This document shows, piece after piece, positions 24,173 to 32,848 of a DNA stretch of 64,000 nucleotides. The position numbers and the translations under genes are program-made. The stretch comes from Companilactobacillus metriopterae (GTDB lineage Bacteria; Bacillota; Bacilli; Lactobacillales; Lactobacillaceae). The stretch spans positions 186,001-250,000 of the forward strand of contig NZ_RSTD01000001.1 in the NCBI RefSeq assembly GCF_004117915.1, written 5' to 3'. Numbering within the stretch: the first letter of the stretch is position 1; each line of letters starts with the position of its first letter. Below the pieces are notes generated by a model. The model was not told the DNA's origin, did no database searches, and saw nothing but the letters and a program-made list of their open reading frames with translations.

Positions 24173-27097
24173 TTGGAAAAAATTTATAATTCATTATCTA
24201 TAAGCGAACGGTCAAAACTATCCTATAAAATTGATGAAAAAATTATGGAAAAAAACTATGATAATTGGACTTCCAGAAAGTCTACATTAAATTCTGAGGA
24301 TTTCACAAGAATGGCCAAAATGGTTTATGGGTCAAAATATAATATGCAAAAAGGTATTACACCATTTTCTCAAATTAAAAAGGAATTTGTGGAAGATGAA
24401 TTAAATAATCTTGACTGGGTGGAGAAAGCCAAAAATATCTTTGAAAATAATGATTCTAAATTAAGAAATGATGATTTAGATTTAAATTATGCATTAAGAT
24501 ATTTTATTAGAGATTTGTATAAGTTTTTAGATGAAAAACAAAAGAGGTTTTCATTTATTAGTGATAGTTTTATAGAGGATTTGATAAATTCTTTCAGCAC
24601 ACAGTTGTATGGAATTATTATTAAAACAATTACCGTAGATGTTTATAACTATAAAAAAAATAATAAATTAAATGGGGATTCATCTACAGAGAGATTCAAA
24701 TTATATTTAAAAGAACGATTTAATAGTTTAGAAAAAACAGAACAATTTTATGATGAATATCCTACGCTACTTCGTCTAATTATAAAAAGATTAGATTATT
24801 TTAAAAACAATTGTATGGATTTGTTCATAAACATAAATGAGAAACTAAATAATATATCAAGCATATATGATACAAAAATAACGGAAATAGTTCATTGTAA
24901 GGGATTGAAGGGTGATTCTCACGATGGTGGGAAAAGTGTAACTGAAATTGAATTTAATGATAATATCACCATGTTTTATAAGCCTAAAGTTAATTCAAAA
25001 TCCAGTAAAACTATTGATGATTTTTTATCATTTTTAAATGAAAATTACGAAGCTGAGTTGTTTGTTCCTAAAAAAGTTTATGGTAATAGTTTCACACTAG
25101 AAGAGAAAATTGAAAGTCTTCCTATGGATAAAAAGGGCGATGAAAAAAAATATTATTTTAGGTTTGGGAAAATATTAGGGATAGCTTACTTATTTAATTT
25201 TCTAGATTTACATTTTGAAAATATTATTGCATATAAAAATTACCCTGTTCTTATTGACAATGAAACCATTTTCCATCAAAGTACGAGTTTGAAATTTAAT
25301 AATAATGCTATAACCGATTCCAAATATAAATTCTTAGACTCAGTTTCTGGAACGGGACTTTTACCTCATGAAAGTTTTAAAGAAAGAAGTAAGGAGAATA
25401 AGTCTGTTGATTTAAGTGCCTTAAAATCCAAAAGTCAAGTTTTGCCTTTTAAAGTACTTCAGCTTCAAAATATATATACTGATGAGATGAAGTATGACTA
25501 TGATGAAGTTGTTCTTGACATGGGTCAAAATTTACCATTTTTAGGTGCAAAATACTACAGTGTAAAAGGACAAGAGGAAGAAGTACATAGAGGGATAGGG
25601 TCAATATTAAAAAAAATTATGAGTAATAAAAGTAAGTTAGTTAAATACATTGAATCAAACTTAACTGACGTATCTGTTAGAAATGTTGTAAGACCTACAC
25701 AAAAATATAGTGATATGCTTGACTACTCATACCACCCTAATTGTATGAAAAACAAAATTGAACAGGAACGTGTGCTACAGAATATGTGGGCATATCCACT
25801 AAAGGATAAAAGTGTCATAAAGTACGAAATTTTAGATTTGTTAAACGGTGATATACCACAATTTTTTAATTTAATTAATACTAGAGATTTGATTACAACA
25901 TCTGGTGATATAATATCGAATTTTTATGATAAAACTATGATTGAAATTATTAAGCAAAAAATCGAAAATTTGGATGATGAAATAGTTTCATGGCAAATTG
26001 CACATTTTGATGTTTCCACGGGATTTTATAATGAATATTCAGATGCACAGCTTTATCCAGAAAAAAGTATGAAAATTAGTGATAGAAAATATTCAAAAGT
26101 TGAATTAGAAGAACTTTCACTAAAAATTGAAAGTATAATAAGTAACCGATCTTCAATAAATAAATCATCTCAAACAATAAGTTGGCTTGATATAAAGCAG
26201 TCTAATGATTGGGAAATAGGCGTTTTGGATGACAATTTATATAATGGACTATCTGGTATATATATTTATTATTTGTCATTACAATATTACTTCAATACAC
26301 AAGAATTACAATTAAAGAAAAATTATATTAGAAATACTTTGAAGTTGATTTTGAAAAAATCATTATATTCATATTCTGCATATTTTGGTGCAGGAAGCAT
26401 CATATATCCAATGATTTTAGATTATAAACTTAACGATGACAAAGATTCTCTAAAAATTGCAGTTGATATTTCAAATAATTTTTTAAATAATGGAATACCA
26501 TCCTCTCAGGATTTAAAAAACGATTGGATTTTAGGAGTTAATTCACTAATAAAAGTTATGATAGTTATGAGTGAAGTAACAAAAAACATTGATTATAGTG
26601 ACTATGCATATAAATTATATCAAGAACTTTCTTCAGAAGAAATGAATACATCAGAAGGTTTTGGACATGGAATAAATAGCTATTTGTATATCAAAGGTAT
26701 TTTTGAAAAAGATATGGATCATAATTTGAAGCAAAAAAAATCGAAAGAAGTTTCTTGGTGTAACGGATTAATTGGTAGTGATATGTATGAACAGTATTCT
26801 AATAAGAATTTCTCTCCAAATATAAAAGAATTATATAATCAGAAATATACTAATTGGTCTCTTTGCCATGGTCTATCAGGTTTAATAGAACTACTGTCAC
26901 CATATCGTCAACAATATGATATTAGTAGTCTTATTTATACATTTGCAGAAGGTTTTGAGAAAAATAATTTATATTTAAAAGGACCCAAAGATATAAAACC
27001 TTTAGGCTTATATACAGGATTATCAGGAGTTGGATTTGAGATATTAAAATATTTAGATAAGGATAAAAAAATCCCTAATATTTTGATGTTTGATTAA
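24173..27097 (+). CDS. cylM: Class II lanthipeptide synthetase LanM (CylM-like)
   Basis: A 974-aa bifunctional enzyme that dehydrates Ser/Thr and cyclises Cys onto them. The N-terminal dehydratase shows the kinase-like active residues of CylM: D248 and H250 in GDSHDGG, K270 in FYKPK, D345/H347/N350 in DLHFEN, D362/E364 in IDNE, and R503/T509 in VRNVVRPTQ. The C-terminal LanC domain (about 630-974) has zinc ligands C863 (SWCNG) and C898-H899 (LCHG) and ends with GLYTGLSGVGFEIL. The start is TTG 24173, 8 bases after GGGGGG. Length is close to CylM (about 993). It appears intact. Confidence 0.95.
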   Translation: MEKIYNSLSISERSKLSYKIDEKIMEKNYDNWTSRKSTLNSEDFTRMAKMVYGSKYNMQKGITPFSQIKKEFVEDELNNLDWVEKAKNIFENNDSKLRNDDLDLNYALRYFIRDLYKFLDEKQKRFSFISDSFIEDLINSFSTQLYGIIIKTITVDVYNYKKNNKLNGDSSTERFKLYLKERFNSLEKTEQFYDEYPTLLRLIIKRLDYFKNNCMDLFININEKLNNISSIYDTKITEIVHCKGLKGDSHDGGKSVTEIEFNDNITMFYKPKVNSKSSKTIDDFLSFLNENYEAELFVPKKVYGNSFTLEEKIESLPMDKKGDEKKYYFRFGKILGIAYLFNFLDLHFENIIAYKNYPVLIDNETIFHQSTSLKFNNNAITDSKYKFLDSVSGTGLLPHESFKERSKENKSVDLSALKSKSQVLPFKVLQLQNIYTDEMKYDYDEVVLDMGQNLPFLGAKYYSVKGQEEEVHRGIGSILKKIMSNKSKLVKYIESNLTDVSVRNVVRPTQKYSDMLDYSYHPNCMKNKIEQERVLQNMWAYPLKDKSVIKYEILDLLNGDIPQFFNLINTRDLITTSGDIISNFYDKTMIEIIKQKIENLDDEIVSWQIAHFDVSTGFYNEYSDAQLYPEKSMKISDRKYSKVELEELSLKIESIISNRSSINKSSQTISWLDIKQSNDWEIGVLDDNLYNGLSGIYIYYLSLQYYFNTQELQLKKNYIRNTLKLILKKSLYSYSAYFGAGSIIYPMILDYKLNDDKDSLKIAVDISNNFLNNGIPSSQDLKNDWILGVNSLIKVMIVMSEVTKNIDYSDYAYKLYQELSSEEMNTSEGFGHGINSYLYIKGIFEKDMDHNLKQKKSKEVSWCNGLIGSDMYEQYSNKNFSPNIKELYNQKYTNWSLCHGLSGLIELLSPYRQQYDISSLIYTFAEGFEKNNLYLKGPKDIKPLGLYTGLSGVGFEILKYLDKDKKIPNILMFD

Positions 27098-27106
27098 GGT
27101 GAATAT

Positions 27107-29269
27107 ATGAAAAAATTAAAGATAACACTACAAGGTGAGCATAGTGAGTGTGGAATGGCGTGTATTTCTTCCATACTAAATTATCACGGACTTGATTATT
27201 CTTTATTAAAATTAACTAATGAATTTGGTATTCCAAGAGGTGGACTGACATTTCAAAATATATATGAAATATTGAAAGTTAAGGGTCTAGATTCAATTTC
27301 TATGAATACTAAAAATAGAACGTCAATTCCAGTGCCATCTATTGCACTTTGGAATGAAAATCATTTTGTAATTATCGAAAAAATATTAAAAAATAGAGTT
27401 TTAATTATGAATCCATCTTCTGGGAAACAATGGATACCAATAAATGAATATTTGAATAAATTTAGTGGAAAATTTATATATTCAAAATTTGATTCTCAAA
27501 AAAAGTCCAAACTAGTAGAGAATAAAATTAAAAAAAATTCATATTTAGAAACAATATTTAAGAGTTTTACCTTAGACTGGGTAAAATTGACATTAGTTAC
27601 TATTTTTTTCCAATTTTCTCTTTTAACTATTCCTATATTGTCACAAAGAATTATTGATGTAATAAGTTCAGGTCAGAAGTTAAATTATTATTTTTTAATT
27701 ATATTTATCGTATCAATATTTATAATTGTTTATATTTTACAAAAATCTAAAAATACTATACTAGCAAAATTAAGAAAAAAAATTGATGAGAAACTTATGT
27801 CTGAATTCTATTCAAAACTTTTAAAGATGCCTTTAATTTTTTTTAGTAATAGATCTACGGGTGAACTTATTTTTAGATCAAATTTGAATATCTATATTAG
27901 ACAAGTAATGTCACAAAATTTAATTTCTTTATTAGTTGATTCATTATTTTTATTTATTTACCTGATTTTAATGTTACGTTACTCTATTTTATTAACTGTT
28001 GTTACTGCTGTTATAACAATATTTATTTCAATTATTATGATTATTAATGCTAATCAGATTAAAAAAATAGTTGATGTAGAGATAACTTTTCAAGGTAGAG
28101 TTCAGAAGATATTAACTGAGTCTATATCTGGAATAGAAACACTAAAAAGTCAACATGCAGAAAATTCTTTTTTTGAATCATGGTTTAAAAATTTTAAAGA
28201 GCAATTGGATGTTTCCTTAAAAAAAGATTTATATATAGCTAAATACGGAATTCTAACAGATTTAATGCAAAATTTTGCACCATTTATTTTAATTATTTTT
28301 GCTAGTACTCAAATTGAAAATAATAATATGAGCATGGGGACGTTGGTTGCATTTTTATCATTGTTAGGTATGTTTATGTCTCCCGTTATAGGGTTAGCAT
28401 CAGCGTATAATGATCTTTCAGTGTTAAAGATATATATTGGCAAGTTAGATGAAGTTTTGGATTATAAATTTGATAATGACAATTGTATTGTGAGTCAAAA
28501 TGAGAAGAATGAAAATTATAAAATAATTTTAGATAATATTACTTATAGGAATTCATTATTTGAAACACCTATTATAGATAATTTATATTTGGAGATATCA
28601 AAGGGTGAAAAAATTGCTCTTGTTGGAAAAAGTGGATCAGGAAAAACAACTCTTTTAAAGTTGTTATCTCAAAGCATTCAACCAACATATGGTAAATCCT
28701 ATATTATTAACGACTCTGGATATAAAGAATTTGATTATAGCAATGATGTATTTATGGTGAATCAGCATTCACAATTATTTAGTGGAACTTTAAAGGAAAA
28801 TATTCATCTTACGTATGATGATGAGTTAATAAATTTTAATATTGAGAGAATCAATCATGCATCTAGACTGTCTCAAGTTGATGAGATTATAAAAAGCATT
28901 CCGATAGGTTTAGATACAATAGTATCTGAAAATGGAAATAATTTTTCGGGTGGCCAACAGCAAAAAATATCTATAGCCAGAGCTTTTTTTTCTAATTACC
29001 CTATTATATTATTTGATGAGGCTACATCTGCTATAGATAAAGTATCTGAAAATCAAATACTAAAAAATATTCTAGAATATAAAGAAGCAACAATAATATC
29101 AATAACTCATAAAATTAATATGATTAAAAAATTTGATAAGATCATAGTTATGGACAGTGGGAAAATTAACGCAATAGGCCGTCATGAAGAATTGATCAAT
29201 TCCAACAAAATATACAAGGATCTTTACAGAGAAAGTGTGGAATTAAACAATGAAGAGTTTGATAGATAA
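27107..29269 (+). CDS. cylB: Peptidase-containing ABC exporter LanT (CylB-like)
   Basis: A 720-aa AMS/PCAT transporter. The N-terminal C39 protease has QGEHSECGMACISS (catalytic Cys15) and NENHFVIIEK (His86). The third triad position reads MNPSSG, with Asn102 where many C39 domains have Asp. Six membrane helices follow (about 150-440). The ATPase has Walker A GKSGSGKTT, signature FSGGQQQK and Walker B IILFDEATSAID. It should cleave both leaders after the Gly-Ala pair and export the modified peptides. It starts 10 bases after cylM and overlaps cylA by 20 bases. Confidence 0.94.
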   Translation: MKKLKITLQGEHSECGMACISSILNYHGLDYSLLKLTNEFGIPRGGLTFQNIYEILKVKGLDSISMNTKNRTSIPVPSIALWNENHFVIIEKILKNRVLIMNPSSGKQWIPINEYLNKFSGKFIYSKFDSQKKSKLVENKIKKNSYLETIFKSFTLDWVKLTLVTIFFQFSLLTIPILSQRIIDVISSGQKLNYYFLIIFIVSIFIIVYILQKSKNTILAKLRKKIDEKLMSEFYSKLLKMPLIFFSNRSTGELIFRSNLNIYIRQVMSQNLISLLVDSLFLFIYLILMLRYSILLTVVTAVITIFISIIMIINANQIKKIVDVEITFQGRVQKILTESISGIETLKSQHAENSFFESWFKNFKEQLDVSLKKDLYIAKYGILTDLMQNFAPFILIIFASTQIENNNMSMGTLVAFLSLLGMFMSPVIGLASAYNDLSVLKIYIGKLDEVLDYKFDNDNCIVSQNEKNENYKIILDNITYRNSLFETPIIDNLYLEISKGEKIALVGKSGSGKTTLLKLLSQSIQPTYGKSYIINDSGYKEFDYSNDVFMVNQHSQLFSGTLKENIHLTYDDELINFNIERINHASRLSQVDEIIKSIPIGLDTIVSENGNNFSGGQQQKISIARAFFSNYPIILFDEATSAIDKVSENQILKNILEYKEATIISITHKINMIKKFDKIIVMDSGKINAIGRHEELINSNKIYKDLYRESVELNNEEFDR

Positions 29270-30305
29270 ATTTATAATATGCTTTATTTTTTTTCTCTTA
29301 CTCAGTAATCCGGTTCAAGCAAAGTCAAATGATAAATTAGATATACTATCTGATGATTTTAGTACATTTAATTGGTCATATAGACGGGTATTGAATGGTG
29401 GTGATTATTTGAACTCAAAAAAAAATCTATTGATTTCGGGTCAAGGAAAAGGTGTTAAGATTGCTTTAATTGACAGTGGTGTTGATTTGAATCATTCAAT
29501 GCTAAAAGATAATGTTATAACTCAATATAATTATACTAGTGATAAAAATAACTCAACAGATGAATTGACTCATGGAACTCAAGTAATGGGAATTATAGAT
29601 ACGTTATCTCCAAAATCGACTGTTATATCCTACAAAGTGATGAATGCAAAGGAAAGAGATCCATCAAAAACAATTTCTGCAGTTTACGATGCAGCAGAAA
29701 AAAATGTTGATGTTATTAATATTAGTAGTGGAGTTTATGAAGATATTACATCGGAGACAGATAAATCAGAATTAGTTGATTTCCAAAATGCAATTAATTT
29801 TGCAAGACAAAAAAATATATTTATAGTAGCATCGGCAGGAAATGAATCTGAGGATATCACAAGTAATTCTGTTAAAGTACATGCGCCAGGTGGTCTAGAA
29901 AATGTAGTGACAGTTGCTGCTACAACTAAGAGTGGACTACTTGCAAGTTATTCAAATTATGGTAGTAATATATCTGTTTCTGCGCCTGGAGGAGATTATG
30001 GAAATTTTTATAAAACTAGTGGTCAATTAGATGCTAGGGAAATGATAATGACATATTATCCTACTGATAAGGAGTCTATTATAGGTAAATCCGCGGATTT
30101 ACCTACAGGGTACACGTTGTCTCTAGGAACCAGTTTGGCTGCACCAGTGGTTAGTTCCATCTTGGCTGATATGATTTCCAATCAAAAAGAAGTTAATAGA
30201 ACTTCTATGAGATACACTAAAATATTAAAGAAGTTACATCAAACTGCTGCTCCATTTAGTTATTATTCTAACAATGGAGTAGGGGAAGTGAGATTAAGGA
30301 AATGA
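29250..30305 (+). CDS. cylA: Subtilisin-like lanthipeptide-activating protease (CylA-like)
   Basis: A secreted 351-aa S8 protease. The signal peptide is about residues 1-24 (ICFIFFLLLSNPVQA). The catalytic triad is D75 (ALIDSGVDL), H108 (THGTQVMG) and S295 (LGTSLAAPV), with the oxyanion Asn198 (VASAGNES). In cytolysin, CylA removes six residues after a Glu outside the cell to activate both peptides; the precursors here keep that six-residue GEMQSE spacer. It is shorter than CylA (about 412 aa): the segment between signal peptide and catalytic core is only about 45 residues, so the pro-domain is short or missing. The start overlaps cylB by 20 bases. Confidence 0.93.
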   Translation: MKSLIDKFIICFIFFLLLSNPVQAKSNDKLDILSDDFSTFNWSYRRVLNGGDYLNSKKNLLISGQGKGVKIALIDSGVDLNHSMLKDNVITQYNYTSDKNNSTDELTHGTQVMGIIDTLSPKSTVISYKVMNAKERDPSKTISAVYDAAEKNVDVINISSGVYEDITSETDKSELVDFQNAINFARQKNIFIVASAGNESEDITSNSVKVHAPGGLENVVTVAATTKSGLLASYSNYGSNISVSAPGGDYGNFYKTSGQLDAREMIMTYYPTDKESIIGKSADLPTGYTLSLGTSLAAPVVSSILADMISNQKEVNRTSMRYTKILKKLHQTAAPFSYYSNNGVGEVRLRK

Positions 30306-31288
30306 AATTATGGTTCAAAATAATATTGATTTTATGGGCATTGACAATATTATATATATTAATAGTGAACAATTTAGTTCAAAATATATTCATATATCTT
30401 TTTGCCTTTGTAATCGCCATTTGTATACATGAGTTTGGTCATTTAATCATAGGTCTGTTTTATAAATTTAAACTAGAATACATTCGTTTGCCTTTAGCAA
30501 AGATAGGTTTGTCAGATAAAGGAAATTACAGTCTATCCTTAGAAATTAACGTATTTAATTGGTTTGGATCCACAAAGATGATACCGAATAGTTATAATGT
30601 TATAAAATATGCCATATTTATAGTTTCCGGACCAGTTTTTAGTTTGCTGTTTGGCTTTTTATTTTTATTTATTTCGATCCCCATTATTTTTAGTTTATTT
30701 AGTCTTTCAATAGGTTTATTTACATTAATTCCTTTGAAATATAGAAATTTAGGCTATGGAAATGATGGATATAAATTTTTAAAATTAATTTCAGGTGATG
30801 AATTGTTTTATATGTATATCCAAGTGGGGGATCTATTTTTTAAGAAAATAGATGAAAACACATTTAATTTTATTCCAATTATTTTTAAAAATGCTATATA
30901 TCTAAATTACAATAAAAAATATATCCCTACATTTCTTAGCTATTTGAACTATTACTGTATTTTAAATTTAGAGAGCCCTTGTGATAATAGTATCAAAGAT
31001 ATATTCGACAATTTAGATTATCAAGCAGATGATATCTATTTAACAAATGAATATATAAACCACAGATTCATTTACAATGAAGAGATAGATGAACCAGATT
31101 TCATATCAGATATGATGAGGAAACTTGATCCATATGCAAAGAAGAAACTATCAGCAATCTTTTCGAAATCAAGTGAATCCATCCAAGAGTACAGAGATTT
31201 TTTGAGTAAATCTAAGTTAGTACCTCAGGATTCACTTTTCATTACAGCAGAAAATGCCTACATGGATCTTTTAGAAAAAAGAATATAA
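30302..31288 (+). CDS. cylI: M50-type membrane protein, cytolysin immunity (CylI-like)
   Basis: A 328-aa integral membrane protein, almost the length of CylI (327). It has the site-2-protease signature HEFGH (H43-H47) in the second helix and GYGNDGYKFL (Asp155) as the third metal ligand region. The remaining helices lie between residues 1 and 145, and a soluble tail follows. CylI gives producer self-protection. The role here is inferred from the same final position, size and motifs. It overlaps cylA by 4 bases (ATGA) and ends the operon at a terminator. Confidence 0.88.
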   Translation: MKLWFKIILILWALTILYILIVNNLVQNIFIYLFAFVIAICIHEFGHLIIGLFYKFKLEYIRLPLAKIGLSDKGNYSLSLEINVFNWFGSTKMIPNSYNVIKYAIFIVSGPVFSLLFGFLFLFISIPIIFSLFSLSIGLFTLIPLKYRNLGYGNDGYKFLKLISGDELFYMYIQVGDLFFKKIDENTFNFIPIIFKNAIYLNYNKKYIPTFLSYLNYYCILNLESPCDNSIKDIFDNLDYQADDIYLTNEYINHRFIYNEEIDEPDFISDMMRKLDPYAKKKLSAIFSKSSESIQEYRDFLSKSKLVPQDSLFITAENAYMDLLEKRI

Positions 31289-31290
31289 CA

Positions 31291-31322
31291 AAAAAGCAGA
31301 CAACTAATTGTCTGCTTTTTTA
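31291..31322. terminator. Terminator closing the cytolysin-like operon
   Basis: AAAAAGCAGACAA pairs with TTGTCTGCTTTTT around CTAA; it is symmetric, so it also serves the convergent 3D-domain gene. Confidence 0.9.
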
Positions 31323-31333
31323 TTTACTATTTA

Positions 31334-32149
31334 TTATTTAACAACTTGAACTGTAATTGTTTGTCTACCAAATGATAGTGCTTGTGAGTTAGGCATAGCA
31401 ATATCTAGTTGGTTTGAGTTTGATAGGGCAAAGTAACCTGTATCGTTAACTGTTCTGTACATTACTGTACCGTCACCAAGAGTGATTTTTAGTTGAGTTC
31501 CCTTAGGGAAACGTGAAAGGTTAGCAGCAACGCCACTGTAACCCATGCTTGAACCTAATACTGCTGGATCATAAGCTGTAGCTGACATTGTATATTTAAC
31601 TGATGGTTCTTCTTCAGTCATGTATTGACCATTGATCCATTCGTTAGAACCTAGGTTATACCAAACTTGACCATTTTGATCAGTTGTTTGAGCATAAACG
31701 TGATATGCGTTACCGTCAGAAACTGAGTTATCTACATAGTATCCATCGTTAGCAGATGAATATAGGTTTACGTTTCCACCATTTGATGAAACATAAAGCA
31801 CTTTGTCAATTGCTACGACAGGTGCATTGAAAGAAACATCTGATGATGATACCCATGTATCATTTCCAATTTCGTAATATGTTTTACCATTAACCATAGC
31901 TGTTTTGTCGATTGACCAAGCTGTGTTTGTTTGAACAGAGTTTGCTGAAGTTGCAACTTTACCTGATGTTACATTGTGGTATACTTTTGCGCCATTGTCA
32001 TTGTTAATGTATATAACGTCTGATGATGGTGCAACTTGAACCTTACTTGATGCTGTTGTAGCAGCTGAAACTGATGTTGCGCTTGTTACTGCTGTAGAAC
32101 CAATAGCAGTTAGTGCGATGATTGAAAGTGTAATGTGTTTTAAATTCAT
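31334..32149 (-). CDS. Secreted cell-wall protein with SLAP-like repeats and a 3D domain
   Basis: A 271-aa exported protein. The signal peptide runs to about residue 29 (VTSATSVSA). Two S-layer-like cell-wall-binding modules follow (YYEIGNDTWVSSSDV; WYNLGSNEWINGQYM). The C-terminal 3D domain (about 185-271) shows TAYDPAV, FPKGTQLKI, VNDTG and LDIAMPN, with the three conserved Asp positions seen in Rpf/MltA-like muralytic folds. The likely role is peptidoglycan binding or cleavage at the surface. AGGAG lies 11 bases before the ATG, and two hairpins lie upstream in its leader. Confidence 0.85.
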   Translation of the reverse strand: MNLKHITLSIIALTAIGSTAVTSATSVSAATTASSKVQVAPSSDVIYINNDNGAKVYHNVTSGKVATSANSVQTNTAWSIDKTAMVNGKTYYEIGNDTWVSSSDVSFNAPVVAIDKVLYVSSNGGNVNLYSSANDGYYVDNSVSDGNAYHVYAQTTDQNGQVWYNLGSNEWINGQYMTEEEPSVKYTMSATAYDPAVLGSSMGYSGVAANLSRFPKGTQLKITLGDGTVMYRTVNDTGYFALSNSNQLDIAMPNSQALSFGRQTITVQVVK

Positions 32150-32167
32150 ATATATAATTTCTCCTGA

Positions 32168-32231
32168 AACTCTTACAAAAATATCTATAAGAGTTAAGTT
32201 ATGTTTTTATCAACGATAACCATCATAACTC
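32168..32231 (-). other. Tandem hairpins in the 5' leader of the 3D-domain gene
   Basis: On the minus strand AGTTATG pairs with CATAACT, and AACTCTTA pairs with TAAGAGTT just before the AGGAG site. GAGTTA of the first arm can also pair with TAACTC next to the second hairpin, so alternative folds exist. This may be an mRNA-stabilising or regulatory leader. Confidence 0.4.
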
Positions 32232-32240
32232 AAAGGAAAT

Positions 32241-32265
32241 AAAAAAAGTTGGATATAATCCAACT
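32241..32265 (-). terminator. Intrinsic terminator after ndt
   Basis: On the minus strand AGTTGGAT pairs with ATCCAACT, followed by seven T. Confidence 0.75.
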
Positions 32266-32294
32266 GTAAATTCTATGTAATATTAATGAAATCT

Positions 32295-32768
32295 TTATAA
32301 TTTTTTAGCAATTTCTTGTAATAATGTATCAATATTGTTAACAACTTTACCGTTTAACTTAATCAATCCAATAGTATAAGTGTTTACATATTGGAATGGA
32401 TTTTCTCCGATTTCAGCTACGGCAGCAATTTTTTCTGGATTTTCTGCACCGTGTTGACGAAGATCTGTAAATAATCCTAGTATAGGAATTTCTTTACCAA
32501 ATGCTAATCCGATTTCAGAAGCAACTCCAACATCGATGATTTCTCCGTCTAGTACTGCAACCACTAAATCTGAAGTAAGGAGTTCTTTGTTATCTTCTTC
32601 AGCAATTTTGATTGAATCAGCGAACTTTGTTTTATCATTGATATCGCCATTTTCTTGAGGTAGGTACACTTCAATATCATCAGAAATCTTGCGGATCTTA
32701 TCAACTACAACTTCATTGAACATACGATCTGCCTGTGAGAATAAACCATTAGCAAAATAAATTTTCAT
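32295..32768 (-). CDS. ndt: Nucleoside 2-deoxyribosyltransferase
   Basis: A 157-aa enzyme that moves 2-deoxyribose between nucleobases for salvage, typical of lactobacilli. Motifs are YFANGLFSQADRMFNE at the N-terminus, SDLVVAVLDGEIIDVGVASEIGLAFG (substrate loop and nucleophilic Glu in ASEIG) and the C-terminal aromatic NPFQYVNTY. Its length equals characterised lactobacillar NdtS. GGAGGAATT precedes the ATG. It is a monocistronic unit with its own terminator. Confidence 0.93.
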   Translation of the reverse strand: MKIYFANGLFSQADRMFNEVVVDKIRKISDDIEVYLPQENGDINDKTKFADSIKIAEEDNKELLTSDLVVAVLDGEIIDVGVASEIGLAFGKEIPILGLFTDLRQHGAENPEKIAAVAEIGENPFQYVNTYTIGLIKLNGKVVNNIDTLLQEIAKKL

Positions 32769-32813
32769 AACAAATTCCTCCTAAATTATATTCACTAGTA
32801 ATCTTATCATAGC

Positions 32814-32848
32814 TAAAAAAAGAAACTGAATATTTCAGTTTCTTTTTT
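32814..32848 (-). terminator. Intrinsic terminator after rlmD
   Basis: AAAGAAACTGAA pairs with TTTCAGTTTCTTT, with a T run on the minus strand. Confidence 0.75.

Noticed and set aside
24159..24173. A later ATG as the cylM start
   Set aside because: The G6 ribosome-binding site is spaced 8 bases from TTG 24173, and the next ATG lies inside the conserved N-terminal region.
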